DNA of 64,000 nt from an uncultured Phycisphaerales bacterium. Lineage in GTDB: Bacteria > Planctomycetota > Phycisphaerae > Sedimentisphaerales > Anaerobacaceae. A program made the translations under genes and the position numbers. Shown one piece after another: positions 35,239 to 46,211 of this stretch. The stretch spans positions 1 through 64,000 of the forward strand of contig CALEZT010000049.1 of assembly GCA_937927975.1 (NCBI GenBank), read 5' to 3'. Position 1 is the first letter of the stretch, and each line of letters opens with the position of its first letter. Under the pieces are notes generated by a model that ran no database searches, was not told the DNA's origin, and saw only the letters and a program-made list of their open reading frames with translations.

Positions 35239-37470
35239 ATGGGCATATCGATACACTGCCGGAGACGGTCGAACGAAGACGGTCAACAACTGGCGGGCAG
35301 CACCGGGAAACCGGAGACGTCCGGCTCTTCCGCCAGACAACGGACTTCTCTGGTTTTGTGGTCCGCTCTTTGGATCGCGTGCGCCGCGTCCCATAGCGAG
35401 GGTGCGGCCCCAGAGGGCCTTGCGGTCCGCGCGTCACGGACCCAGGTGGGCGAGCATGACAAACTGGAACTGCTCATCGACGTCGGCCGGGAGTATGCGA
35501 ATCCGTTCGATCCGTGCGAGGTCGAGTTGAATGTGCTGATCGCGGGGCCGAACGGCCGGTCGTTCGTGGTCCCGGCGTTCTGGGGTCAGGATTACGAGCG
35601 CCAGGACCTCACCCAGGGCGGCAAGTCTGTCGCCTGGTGCTATCCGACGGGCGCCGGCTCGTGGAAGGCACGGTTTGCGCCCCCGGAACCGGGGACGTAC
35701 AGCCTCCGCGCCTCGCTCAAGGATCGATATGGCGAGAGGTCCTCCTCCCCCGTGGCGATTGCCTGTGTCGCCTCCTCCGGACAAGGCTTCCTGCGGGCCG
35801 GACGCGACGATCCCCGATTCCTCGAATTCTCGGACGGACAGCCGTTCTTCGCCATCGGCCAGAACCTCGCCTTCATCGGCCAGGGCCAGTACGTCACCAT
35901 CCCCAAGGCCGAGGAGATCTTCGGCAAGCTGGCCGCCAATGGAGCGAACTTCCTGCGGATCTGGACCTGCTGCGAGGATTGGGCGCTGGCCATCGAGGCG
36001 AGAAAGAGCGTCTGGGTCCGGTCCTGGACGAAGGACTCGCCCATCGTCGCGATGCCGGGTTCGGAAGGCGAGAATCCCCGCTGGTGCGTTCAACTCAAAG
36101 GCCAGGACGGCGCCTCCCTCGCGGCGACCCCCTCGCACTCGGTCGCCCTGCGGCCCGACACTGCGTACGTCCTGACAGGACAGGCCAAGACCGAGGACTG
36201 CAAAGCCCTGCGCATCCAGATCGGCGCCAGGACGCTCGACGTGTCCCCTGCCGACTGGCAACCATTCGAGATCCGCTTCAACACAGGCCCACAGGAGCAC
36301 TGGCTGGGACGCGTCGCCTTCACCCTCCTGGGCAAAGGCGCGGCCTGGCTCGACCACCTCTCGCTCAAAGAAGCCGCCGGCGGGGCCGAGCTGCTCTGGG
36401 AGGCCGACGTCAACCGTCCCGTGCGAGGCTACTACAATCCCCTCGACTGCTTCCTGCTCGACCAGATCGTCGAAACGGCCCGTCGCGACGGGATCTACCT
36501 GATGCTCTGCGCGATGACGCGCGATCTATACATGGATTCGCTCTCGAAGCCCGGCAGCCCCGAGTATCTCAAGGCCACCGACGACGCGAAGAAGTTCGTG
36601 CGATATGCCGTGGCCCGCTGGGGCTACTCGACCAGCGTCGCCGCGTGGGAGTATTTCAACGAGATGGACCCGGGCAAACCCACCGACGAGTTCTACACCC
36701 AGGTCGGGAGATATCTCGAAGAGATCGACCTCTACCGACACCCGCGGACCACGAGCACCTGGCACCCCTCCGCGAGGGACTGCCGCCATCCGCAGATCGA
36801 CATCGCCCAGTCCCACCACTACATGCGTCCGGACGACGACGACTTCAGGGACGAGGTCGAGTCGGTCGGCCGCCAGAGCCGATGGCTCCGCGAGCAGGCG
36901 CCGGACAAACCCGCTTTGATCGGCGAGTTCGGCCTGGCCACCGCGAAATGGGGCCAGAGCGAGTACATGAAGCAGGACCGCGACGGCGTCCACTTTCACA
37001 ATTGCCTCTGGGCCTCGGCCCTGGGCGGCAGCTCGGGCACCGCCCTGTTCTGGTGGTGGGAATTGCTGGACCAGCAGGACGCCTATCGGCACTACAAGCC
37101 GCTGGCGACATTCCTCGCCGATTTCCGACCCGCGGGCCTGCAACCGACGACCGCCGCGACCGAGGAGCCGCGTCTTCGCATCGTCGGGCAGCAGGGCCGG
37201 GACCGCGCCTACCTCTGGCTGGCCAACCGACAGGCCACCTGGTGGAATCTGGTCGTGGAGAAGCGCCAAAGCGATCCCATCGATTCCACGTCGGTGATGC
37301 TCGATGGCCTGGCTCCCGGCCGCTACACGGTCCTCTGGTGGGACACGCACGAAGGCGTCCCCCTCGCGCGCCAGACCATGGCCGCGGAAGAAGGCCGGCT
37401 CCGCCTGACCGCCCCGCGGTTCAGCAGGGACCTGGCCTGCAAGATCATTCCGGCTTCGTTCGCGGAATAA
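35239..37470 (+). CDS. secreted DUF5060-containing glycoside hydrolase-like protein
   Basis: 743 residues from the ATG at 35239 (GGAG seven bases ahead; an open frame begins at 35170). A long n-region precedes the hydrophobic signal ('TSLVLWSALWIACAASHSEG'). A DUF5060 domain at about 60-170 ('GKSVAWCYPTGAGSWKARFA', 'GTYSLRASLKDRYG') is followed by a clan-A TIM barrel interrupted by a jelly-roll insert at about 260-380 ('LSLKEAAGGAELLWEA'). Catalytic pair candidates are Glu in 'AWEYFNEMDPG' and Glu in 'KPALIGEFGLATA'. The domain order resembles GH5/DUF4038-like enzymes. Stops one base before the converging gene's stop. Confidence 0.85.
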   Translation: MGISIHCRRRSNEDGQQLAGSTGKPETSGSSARQRTSLVLWSALWIACAASHSEGAAPEGLAVRASRTQVGEHDKLELLIDVGREYANPFDPCEVELNVLIAGPNGRSFVVPAFWGQDYERQDLTQGGKSVAWCYPTGAGSWKARFAPPEPGTYSLRASLKDRYGERSSSPVAIACVASSGQGFLRAGRDDPRFLEFSDGQPFFAIGQNLAFIGQGQYVTIPKAEEIFGKLAANGANFLRIWTCCEDWALAIEARKSVWVRSWTKDSPIVAMPGSEGENPRWCVQLKGQDGASLAATPSHSVALRPDTAYVLTGQAKTEDCKALRIQIGARTLDVSPADWQPFEIRFNTGPQEHWLGRVAFTLLGKGAAWLDHLSLKEAAGGAELLWEADVNRPVRGYYNPLDCFLLDQIVETARRDGIYLMLCAMTRDLYMDSLSKPGSPEYLKATDDAKKFVRYAVARWGYSTSVAAWEYFNEMDPGKPTDEFYTQVGRYLEEIDLYRHPRTTSTWHPSARDCRHPQIDIAQSHHYMRPDDDDFRDEVESVGRQSRWLREQAPDKPALIGEFGLATAKWGQSEYMKQDRDGVHFHNCLWASALGGSSGTALFWWWELLDQQDAYRHYKPLATFLADFRPAGLQPTTAATEEPRLRIVGQQGRDRAYLWLANRQATWWNLVVEKRQSDPIDSTSVMLDGLAPGRYTVLWWDTHEGVPLARQTMAAEEGRLRLTAPRFSRDLACKIIPASFAE

Positions 37471-37471
37471 C

Positions 37472-39013
37472 CTACATTCGGCCGGATTGGAGTTCGCCCG
37501 TCGGAAACGAGACCAGATCGATCCAGGCTGTGTCCTGGCCCATCCAGCCGCCGTCGTTCTTGCTGTACTCCCACGAGAAGGTCCGCTTGCCCGCCTGGAC
37601 CGGGAAGGAGACCTGCTCCCAGTCCAGTTCGCCGGACCATTCACCGAGCACGACGCTGCCGGCTCGGAACCGCAGAAAGTCGCCTCTGGCCTCCGAGGAC
37701 ACCTTCCGCCAGAACCGGACCTCGCCCGTCCGACACTCGATCATGATCGTCAGTCGGCTACGCTCGCTGTCTGCGATTCTGCCGGCCTGGGCACAGAACG
37801 CTCCGCTGTGGCGTTCGTCCGAAGTGACCCTCCAGTACGTGTCCCCTTCGCCAAACCAGCCCAGTCTTTCGAATCCGCCGCTCTCGAAGCCGTCCGAATC
37901 CCCCGCCCATTTGCCGCAGAACATCGCCAGGTCTCTGCCGTCGACGTTCCCATCCGGAACGCCGAATCCATGGGCGCCTCCCACATCGGCGATCGTCGGC
38001 CTGGATCTGGATCTCCAGTCCTTGGCCAGGACCGCAAAATCCCGCAGGTTGAAGCGTCCGTCGTTTCCCAGATCGCCCGACGCCTTTCTCGTGAAACTCA
38101 GCGTGAAATGGGCGTAAGGCACGCCCGACTGGTAGTCGCCCTTCAGCGGCGGCATCCACATCAGGCCCTCGCAACCGACGACCACCTTGCGGACATCATA
38201 CAGGGGATATTGCACGACGGGATCCAGCGGATCGTACTGCTGCAAGGTCAGAGGGCCGGGTCGGAAATCGTACCCTCTATACTGCCTCGGGAGCGACAGG
38301 AACAGCTCGTTGCCCGTCTCCTTGGCGAAGTGGATCGCGGCGCCGCTGTCGGATTCCAGGCGCAATTCGACGTCGATCTCGCTGGGGCTCTTCTTCGGAC
38401 GGGCGTCCAAGGCCAGTTCGCGGATGGCCCCGCTGTCCGGGTCTGCGTGGATGGACGTGACTGCCGCCACGACAGGCAGGTGCATCGTGCTGTGGGCCAC
38501 ATCATAGACGTCCGGCCCCTCGTTGGCGTCGGGGTGATGGTTGATTTCCAGCAGGCCCCGCTGCATGTCGGAGAAGCCCGCGACGCGGTTCTCGATCCGC
38601 AGAATGTCCGCCGGTTCATACACGTAGGAGAAACACCTCGTCCCGACTCCGTAGTCGCCAACCGCGTCAAGCGAGAACGTGTGAGGCTGCGAGAAGTAGT
38701 CCTCCTTGAGGACCTGGAACTGCTCATACGAACAATTCCAATACGCGGCATACCCGGTCGCCGACAGTCTCCCGCGAGAACTGATCGCGATGGTTCGCCC
38801 TTCGGTGACCAGGCCGTAGTAGATGACGCCCGCCGCCTGGCTCGCCTGCCAGCGGGCTGCGGCCTTGATCCTGCCGACGCCCTCGCTGTAGTCGCCCGTC
38901 AGAGTGAGCCGAAAATCCGTGATCACGACCTCTGCCCTGCAGACGCCGGGAATCGACAGCAGACTCGCGAATAGTACGCTGAGTAGAACGCCTCCACAAC
39001 CAGGGGCACGCAT
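37472..39013 (-). CDS. secreted protein with two dockerin-like repeats and C-terminal jelly roll
   Basis: 513 residues from the ATG at 39013 (GGAG eight bases ahead; GTG at 39022 is the alternative). Signal: 'LLSVLFASLLSIPGVCRA'. The first 335 residues form a beta-rich domain I do not recognise. Two calcium-binding dockerin-type repeats follow at about 340-395: 'GDLGNDGRFNLRDFAVLAKD' and 'DGNVDGRDLAMFCGKW'. The remaining 120 residues look like a carbohydrate- or lipid-binding jelly roll ('FESGGFERLGWFGEGDTYWR', 'WEYSKNDGG'). In planctomycetes such repeats are common on secreted proteins without a known cellulosome. Confidence 0.75.
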   Translation of the reverse strand: MRAPGCGGVLLSVLFASLLSIPGVCRAEVVITDFRLTLTGDYSEGVGRIKAAARWQASQAAGVIYYGLVTEGRTIAISSRGRLSATGYAAYWNCSYEQFQVLKEDYFSQPHTFSLDAVGDYGVGTRCFSYVYEPADILRIENRVAGFSDMQRGLLEINHHPDANEGPDVYDVAHSTMHLPVVAAVTSIHADPDSGAIRELALDARPKKSPSEIDVELRLESDSGAAIHFAKETGNELFLSLPRQYRGYDFRPGPLTLQQYDPLDPVVQYPLYDVRKVVVGCEGLMWMPPLKGDYQSGVPYAHFTLSFTRKASGDLGNDGRFNLRDFAVLAKDWRSRSRPTIADVGGAHGFGVPDGNVDGRDLAMFCGKWAGDSDGFESGGFERLGWFGEGDTYWRVTSDERHSGAFCAQAGRIADSERSRLTIMIECRTGEVRFWRKVSSEARGDFLRFRAGSVVLGEWSGELDWEQVSFPVQAGKRTFSWEYSKNDGGWMGQDTAWIDLVSFPTGELQSGRM

Positions 39014-39120
39014 CTCTCCCACTCCTCACTGGAAAACCGGATTCACTTGTTTCTCGTTCCCTCAGGTTCGAGGGACAAATCCTATTGTACCCGAGGGGGT
39101 CCGAGAATGCAAGGGCGATG

Positions 39121-40641
39121 TCACGGCTTCTTCAGGGCATAGAGCTTGCGCATCGTGGCCACGTAGACGACGCCGTTGGCTGCGGTCGGCGTGGCGGAGA
39201 CGGCGCTGTCCATCTGGACGGTGCTGAGCACCTTCTTCTCCCGGCCCGCAGCCAGGATCCAGAAATCCCGGCGATTGGTGCCCACGTAGACCTTGCCGTC
39301 GGCGACCAGCGTCGAGGCCCAGATGTCGCCTTTGGTTTCGTGCGTCCAGCAGACCTGGCCCGTTTTGGCGTCCACGCAGTGAATCATCCGCCCGCAATCG
39401 GCGACGTAAACAAGACCCTCGTGCACCGCTGGCGTCGAGCAGCAGTGGTCCTTCAGTTCGTACGACCAGATCAGGGCCGAGTCGGTGACGTCGCCGGTCC
39501 TGGTCGCGTCGATGCACTTGAGCCACGCCTGGCTCTTGCCCCACCAGATGTCGCCGCCGACGGTGATGTACAGGCGGTTGTCGTGCAGGACCGGCATGCT
39601 CTTGATGTTGCTCGGGCTCACCTCGCGATTGCGGAGATACTGGCTGACGTTCTCCTTCGGGCCCGTCGGATCGGGGTCGAACCGCCACACTCGCTTGAGG
39701 CTCTCGACCCTGCCCTCCGGCGGCGCGGCCTTCAGCGGCTCGAAGCCATAGACCACGCCGTCGCCGCCGCAGAAGAAGATCACCTTGCGGCCGTCCACGA
39801 CGCCCATCGCAGGCGACGACCACGTCGAGTGGAAGATCCGCGGGCCGATGCCCTCGTGGTCGCGAGCGAGGAGCCGGCCGGTCTTTTTGTCGAGGACGAT
39901 CAGGCTGGGCCCCTCGGGGCGTCGGATCTTGGCGTGCGTGTTGTCCACACCGTTGCTGGTGTTGATGTAGAGGAAATCGCCGTCGATCAGGATGGAGGCG
40001 TGCGCCCCATCGTGCGGCCAGGTCCCCGCCTGGTTGGGGATGTCGTAGAGCCAGAGGATGTCCGCGTCGATCGCGGTGACGTCGAGCGGCTTGTTGGGAT
40101 CGGGGACCATGTGACGCCCTTCGTCCAGGTAGGGTCCGTCGTTGCCGTTTCGCTGGCCTTCGATATCCAGGCACACCGCCTCGCCGCGATTGGTCACGAC
40201 GTACACGCGGTCGCCCTCGATCGTCGCAGGCGAAACGACTCCCGAGCGGGGCCAGTCCAGGTAGACGTCGGGCCCGAGCTTGGGGACCACCAGTTGCCAC
40301 ACGAGGGAACCGTCCTTCTCGTCCAGGCACAACAGGATCGCCCGGTCGCCCTTGTGACGCGGATCGCGGGGCGGATCGTTGTTGGTCCCGAGGAACACGC
40401 GACCTTGCGCCACGGTCGGCGTCGCCCACGTTTCGCTGCCCAGCGTGGCCACCCATTTGACGTTGCGGCCCGTCTGGATATCGAAGTCCTCGATCAGCCC
40501 GGTCTCATCTGAGACCATATTCCGCGTCCAAGCCTGCCCCCACTGCGGCTGATCGCCCGCCAGGGCCACAGATCCAAAGACAGCCAGACAGGCAAGAGCC
40601 GTTGAGAATCGTCGAACCCCTCGTGTTGTGAAATGCTTCAT
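39121..40641 (-). CDS. exported PQQ-type beta-propeller protein
   Basis: 506 residues with a signal peptide ('FSTALACLAVFGSVALAG'). Seven or eight WD-like PQQ blades can be traced, for example 'GSETWATPTVAQGRVFLGTN', 'CLDEKDGSLVWQLVVP', 'DRVYVVTNRGEAVCLDI', 'FHSTWSSPAMGVVDGRKVIF', 'TPAVHEGLVYVADCGRMIHC' and 'DAKTGQVCWTHETKG'. No catalytic dehydrogenase residues or haem site are seen, so it is probably a structural or binding propeller, or an outer-membrane assembly factor-like protein. Family members are numerous in planctomycetes. It lies about 100 bp upstream of 37472-39013 on the same strand. Confidence 0.88.
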   Translation of the reverse strand: MKHFTTRGVRRFSTALACLAVFGSVALAGDQPQWGQAWTRNMVSDETGLIEDFDIQTGRNVKWVATLGSETWATPTVAQGRVFLGTNNDPPRDPRHKGDRAILLCLDEKDGSLVWQLVVPKLGPDVYLDWPRSGVVSPATIEGDRVYVVTNRGEAVCLDIEGQRNGNDGPYLDEGRHMVPDPNKPLDVTAIDADILWLYDIPNQAGTWPHDGAHASILIDGDFLYINTSNGVDNTHAKIRRPEGPSLIVLDKKTGRLLARDHEGIGPRIFHSTWSSPAMGVVDGRKVIFFCGGDGVVYGFEPLKAAPPEGRVESLKRVWRFDPDPTGPKENVSQYLRNREVSPSNIKSMPVLHDNRLYITVGGDIWWGKSQAWLKCIDATRTGDVTDSALIWSYELKDHCCSTPAVHEGLVYVADCGRMIHCVDAKTGQVCWTHETKGDIWASTLVADGKVYVGTNRRDFWILAAGREKKVLSTVQMDSAVSATPTAANGVVYVATMRKLYALKKP

Positions 40642-40694
40642 GGTGCTCCCTTCTGTAGGAGACTCGACCCTGTCATGCTGGTCGGGCTTGTTCT

Positions 40695-40790
40695 TGTCAT
40701 CCTGAGCGACAGCGAAGGATCCGGGCCAGGAGTGAAAACAGGCGTCAGTCGCATCCGATACCCAGATGCTTCGCTTCGCTCAGCATGACA
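40695..40790. repeat. palindromic 'CCTGAGCG-GAAGGATC' element, copy 2
   Basis: The left arm at 40695-40722 (gtcatcctgagcgacagcga, continuing aggatcc) pairs with the right arm at 40763-40790 (cagatgcttcgcttcgctca, continuing gcatgaca). Copy 1 is at 1594-1695. It occupies the 206-bp spacer between two leftward genes (40642-40847), which otherwise holds nothing recognisable. Confidence 0.7.
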
Positions 40791-40847
40791 ACTGCCGAAG
40801 TTGGCTTCGTAACGCATGACCCGGTGTTCTCTCACCACGACCTACCT

Positions 40848-43800
40848 TCAGTTGTTCTCAACGACCACGATCTCGTGGATCTCTACGCGGGGAACCGTCA
40901 CTCGGATCGCGCCGTTTGCATACTCGAACGGCAGAGAAATCCCGGCGGGCTCCAGCGTTACCTTCGCGGGCCTGGCGGCTTGGCGAATCGTCAGGTTGAT
41001 CGGGCCTACGGGGGAAACCTCGTCGATCACCGGCGCGCTCTGGTGCGGCCCTGAGGTGTTGATCAGGCTCACCGTCAACCTCTGGCCCTGTCGGCCCACC
41101 ACGACGTCCACATCCGACGAGCCCTTCACCTCGACCATCGGGTTCGGGAAGAGCTCTTTCGCCAATTCATTCAGGAATCGACGCATCACGGCGTCTCGCG
41201 TCTGCGCGTATCCCTGACCGAACGTGAAGGCGGTCGCAGCGATCTTGCCACGTCCCAGCGCGCGGACGCATGCGGCGGGCGATGTCGTCCCATCGGCCAT
41301 GCGAACCTCGCCAAAAGGCCTGCATCCGGCTCCCAGTCTCGCTCGCTGCATCTGTCCGACAATCGTCGCTTCCTGGCCGCCATAGACCAGACGGCAATCC
41401 TTGCCAGGCACAGCGCCGCCATCAACTGCGACGTCGAGCTGGGTCGCGAACAACGCGGCCGAACCCGGCCCGATCAGAAGCAGGTTGCCGCCGGCCTCGA
41501 CATATGCGAGCAGCTCGGCTTTGAACGCGGGCTCCAGGTATTCCCACTCCGGCACCACGATCAACGGATACTGAGCCATCCGCCCCACCAGGTGATGCTC
41601 ACCAAGGACCTCGACCGCCTGCTGGCTCTCGACCAGGGCCTGTAGAGCGCCGTTGATTCTCGCCAGGTCCCGCGAGAAGAGCCCGTTGCTCCTGCGATAA
41701 TGGGCCGCGGTCGAGAACAGCACCGCCACCTGCGGAACCTGCTCGACGTGATGACAGACCGCCTGCCGTTCCCGGCAGAACTTCGCCACCTCCGCCATCA
41801 CAGGGATTCGCTCCTCGCGGATCGAGCCGTCGCGCTTCTGGGTGATATATGCCTGGAAGCCGCCGCCCAGGGCAATCACGATCGCCGCCTCCACCTGCAG
41901 TTGCACTGCGGTCTTCTGATTTCGCCCGTCGGCGGTCTTGTTGCGGGAGAAGCTCCAGGCCATCAGGTCCCAGGGCACGCCCTGCCGCGTCAGGTACCGG
42001 CCCGAGAGCCGCGCGGAGTTGACGCTGTCGTCGGGATTGTAGTCGCCCGAGAGGAAGTCCAGCGGCGCGCAGACCGGCTCGGGCATGTGGTCGGTGAACG
42101 CCCAGTTGCTGCAGATCTGAAAGTCCGGATGGGTCTTCTTCATCTCGGCGATGTAGTATCGCAGGTACTTGCGGAACGCCTCCCGATGGAATTGGAGGAA
42201 CTCGAACCAGTGAGGCTCGCCAGGCTTTCGCGGCACATCCGCGACCCCCGTCTCCGCGCGGAACGCCTGAATCGCAGCGTCGCTGTAGTCAGGCACCGAG
42301 GCCCAGCACTCGCCGTCAACCCAGACGCCGTCCACACGGTAGTCGCCCGCCAGTTCGCGAAGCTGCGGAATCAGCAGCTTGTCCGCGTAGGGGCTCCATC
42401 GCGAGGTCGCGTTGCCGTTGACCTTGCCGTCGGCGTTGACGACGCCCCACTCGGGATGCAATCGGATCGCCTCGGAGTCCCACACGCCGGAATAGTGCAT
42501 GTAGAGAGCGACGCCGTGCTCGGCGGTCACCTGTCGCCACAGGCGAAGCGGGTCGCCCACGAAGCCGGGGGCCTGATTGCCGACCTTCGTCGGATAGCTC
42601 GACAGGCCGGGGTGGCCCTTGCAGTCGATCTGAATGTAATCGGGACGGACCTGCGTGATGACGTTCTCGATCATCTCCCGCGTGGTGTTCTTGCCGATCT
42701 CAGTGCAGTCCTTGCCCGCGTGGAAATCGAAGTGAACGCCCAGGAAGCTCTCCGACCGCTTGAGGCGTTTGGGCAGCGCCGCGGCGTAAGGCTTCAACTC
42801 GCCATCGATCAGAAGAGCCCCGGCGTACCACCGCAGCGGCTCGTAGCGCGCCGCGTCGTCGATCTTATTGCCGTTGCGACTGAGGATCTGAGCCTTGTCG
42901 AAGCGATTGTCCGTCAGTCGAACCGTCACCGTATGATCGCGCGCCTCTTTCTCCGAAAGAAGGGACGTCGTGCCCAGGCGATGATACGTGCAGTAGGCGT
43001 CGAACCGTTTCACGGATCTGGCCGGCTGATCGTCTACAATCACCTCCAGCTCGCCCCCATCGGGCCCGAGCAGATCGTAGACCGCCGCGGCACAGCCATG
43101 GAAGGCAAAGGTCAACGAAGTCCCGGCCTTGTCCGCGCGCCATAGTGGCGAGAGCCTCTTGGCGAAGTTCCTTGCGATCGAGTCGCTTTGCGGATCGAGC
43201 TTCTGCCAGCCTTCGCCCAGCAGGGCCTCGGTCAACGGAATGAGCCTGGCCCCTTCGTGGTTGTCGGCCGTGAACGGGCCAGGCACTGAATACGGCCCCG
43301 CTGTCCCCTGCCCTTCCATCGACTCGAACGAACGGGCGATGGCTTCGGTGTAGAGTTTGTGCCCGGTCTCTGCGAAGGGATGGCAGCTATCCGGCGCAAA
43401 GGCCGGACGAGCGGGAATGCTTTTCTCTGGATTGGCGGGCGCTTCGGGCTTGGGATAGCTGAACACCCACAGACCCTCATCGATCAATCTCGCGGGTTCC
43501 TGGGCCAGGTGGATGGACGGGATTCCATAGTGGTCCGCAATGAACTCCATCGCCGATGCGGATCGAGGCAGACGTCCCGCGGACAAGTCCTTGAGCATCC
43601 CGTCGTGCATGGTGTAGACGAAGCAGATCTCGGTGGCCGGGTCGGCTTTGCGGATCTGCCGCACGATGCCTTCCATGCAGCGATAGATCTGCTGCGGGGC
43701 CGCACCGCCATCGTTCACTGCAAACTCGACGAACACCAAATCCGGCCGATGTTCCAGCACGTCCCGTCCCAGGCGATAGACGCCAAGGTCAGAGCCCGTC

Positions 43801-44975
43801 CCGCCAATGGCGGCGTTGATCTCGATGAACTCGGCCTTCGGATACCGCATCTTGAGCCAGGCGGTCGTCTGAGGCCGCCAGCCGTTGGCGGCGGTGATGC
43901 TGCCGCCGAAATAGGCGACAGTCACCTTGCCGCCGGCCGTGGCCTTGGCGAAGAAATTCGGCAATCCGTCCCGAGCCCTAAGTTCCACCGCGGTCCGGCT
44001 GGGACTTGCCCTCATCGCGTCGCGTACAGCGACCACCTGGTCCATCTGGGCCTGGGCGAGCGAGCCGATGGACCCTGCTTTCGGGTCCCAGTTGGGACCC
44101 ATGTCGAAGGTGACAACGCCGCCTTTGGCCGTGGCGGCAACGACCCACCTGGCCCATTTGTCCGCCGGGTGGCGCGTATCGCGGCGGCCCCACTGCGAGC
44201 CGACGAACGTCAACGCGTGCCACTGCGACCCCTCGACCCACCGCGAGTCGGGCAGGACCTCGAACGGATCGTTGAGCTCGCCTGCGGTGTAGTCCTCCGC
44301 TTTCGTCCAGCGGATCAAGCTGACGCCGGGGTTGAACGTGACTATGGCCTTGGGATTGCCATGCTTGACTGCGGTCGCGTAGATCTGCGCGATCTCTTCG
44401 TTGAATCCGACCCACTTGTAGCCGCCGTCGAACCACCAGCCTGCGACCTTGTCGCCGTAGCGGTCGGACCATTCCTGGATCACCTGGGCCCATTTGCGCG
44501 CGAACAGGACGTCGATCGGCTGATCCTTCTGCCCCTCGGCCAGACCGAAGGCCTTCTGCGCCCTTCGATCTGCGTTGGGGACCTGGCAAGGCAGATAGAG
44601 CATCAGCTTGATGCCCTTGGCCGCGAGGGCCTTGTGCAAATCCATCGGCAGATCCCGAGTCGAGCACCGCTCGCCCGCCGCGTATCCGGTGAATCGGTCG
44701 TACGCCGCGTTGGGGGCGTTGAAGTAGCCGGAGTTCTGGCCCAGGGTCAGGACGAAGTATTTCGCCCCGAGCGTATCGAGCTGTCCGGCCAGGTTCTCGA
44801 CGTCGAACTGAGCGACCTTGGCCAACCCCTCGGCGTCGCCGGGCAGAAAGTGCATGAAGACGCCGTACTGGGCATCGCGGAACCAGTCCGTGTTGGCAGG
44901 ATTTGACGCCGAGGAGGCTTGCAGGGACAGCGTCAGAAGCAGAGAGATCGCAAGTTGCATCCGATTCGCATTCAT
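40848..44975 (-). CDS. giant secreted enzyme: GH29-like, SGNH hydrolase and second TIM-barrel GH-like module
   Basis: 1375 residues from the ATG at 44975, chosen because it gives a signal peptide ('MQLAISLLLTLSLQASSAS'). Module 1 (about 30-320) resembles alpha-L-fucosidases: 'DWFRDAQYGVFMHFLPGD', 'YFVLTLGQNSGYF', 'GWWFDGGYKWVGF' (nucleophile-position Asp). Module 2 (about 348-550) is an SGNH/GDSL hydrolase: 'AYFGGSITAANGW', 'INAAIGGTGSDLG', 'VEFAVNDGG', 'FAPDSCHPFAETG' (Asp/His). A beta domain at about 570-725 links to module 3 (about 742-1075), a second barrel with 'YIQIDCKGHPG', 'YMHYSGVWDS', 'DGVWVDGECWA', then a trimerisation-like domain ('LLAYVEAGGNLLLIGPG'). The parts suggest deacetylation and glycosidic cleavage of one decorated polysaccharide. 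Confidence 0.83.
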   Translation of the reverse strand: MNANRMQLAISLLLTLSLQASSASNPANTDWFRDAQYGVFMHFLPGDAEGLAKVAQFDVENLAGQLDTLGAKYFVLTLGQNSGYFNAPNAAYDRFTGYAAGERCSTRDLPMDLHKALAAKGIKLMLYLPCQVPNADRRAQKAFGLAEGQKDQPIDVLFARKWAQVIQEWSDRYGDKVAGWWFDGGYKWVGFNEEIAQIYATAVKHGNPKAIVTFNPGVSLIRWTKAEDYTAGELNDPFEVLPDSRWVEGSQWHALTFVGSQWGRRDTRHPADKWARWVVAATAKGGVVTFDMGPNWDPKAGSIGSLAQAQMDQVVAVRDAMRASPSRTAVELRARDGLPNFFAKATAGGKVTVAYFGGSITAANGWRPQTTAWLKMRYPKAEFIEINAAIGGTGSDLGVYRLGRDVLEHRPDLVFVEFAVNDGGAAPQQIYRCMEGIVRQIRKADPATEICFVYTMHDGMLKDLSAGRLPRSASAMEFIADHYGIPSIHLAQEPARLIDEGLWVFSYPKPEAPANPEKSIPARPAFAPDSCHPFAETGHKLYTEAIARSFESMEGQGTAGPYSVPGPFTADNHEGARLIPLTEALLGEGWQKLDPQSDSIARNFAKRLSPLWRADKAGTSLTFAFHGCAAAVYDLLGPDGGELEVIVDDQPARSVKRFDAYCTYHRLGTTSLLSEKEARDHTVTVRLTDNRFDKAQILSRNGNKIDDAARYEPLRWYAGALLIDGELKPYAAALPKRLKRSESFLGVHFDFHAGKDCTEIGKNTTREMIENVITQVRPDYIQIDCKGHPGLSSYPTKVGNQAPGFVGDPLRLWRQVTAEHGVALYMHYSGVWDSEAIRLHPEWGVVNADGKVNGNATSRWSPYADKLLIPQLRELAGDYRVDGVWVDGECWASVPDYSDAAIQAFRAETGVADVPRKPGEPHWFEFLQFHREAFRKYLRYYIAEMKKTHPDFQICSNWAFTDHMPEPVCAPLDFLSGDYNPDDSVNSARLSGRYLTRQGVPWDLMAWSFSRNKTADGRNQKTAVQLQVEAAIVIALGGGFQAYITQKRDGSIREERIPVMAEVAKFCRERQAVCHHVEQVPQVAVLFSTAAHYRRSNGLFSRDLARINGALQALVESQQAVEVLGEHHLVGRMAQYPLIVVPEWEYLEPAFKAELLAYVEAGGNLLLIGPGSAALFATQLDVAVDGGAVPGKDCRLVYGGQEATIVGQMQRARLGAGCRPFGEVRMADGTTSPAACVRALGRGKIAATAFTFGQGYAQTRDAVMRRFLNELAKELFPNPMVEVKGSSDVDVVVGRQGQRLTVSLINTSGPHQSAPVIDEVSPVGPINLTIRQAARPAKVTLEPAGISLPFEYANGAIRVTVPRVEIHEIVVVENN

Positions 44976-45137
44976 GGGAAAACATCCAAAGGAGGGGTCC
45001 TGTTTCATCGCCGTGGTGCAGGGCGCCGCATGTTTCTCGTCAAAGCGGTTCATGGGTGGATTATAGTCCCGCCGTGAGAGGTGTCAATCCCGCGTCACCG
45101 CCCTCCTGTTCGTGGGTCGACCGTCTGTCCTATGGCG

Positions 45138-46211
<1,074 letters not shown>

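Noticed and set aside
35514..38117. 867-codon plus-strand frame overlapping the DUF5060 gene
   Set aside because: It runs through the DUF5060 gene in another frame and into the next gene's antisense; Arg/Pro-rich with no motif.
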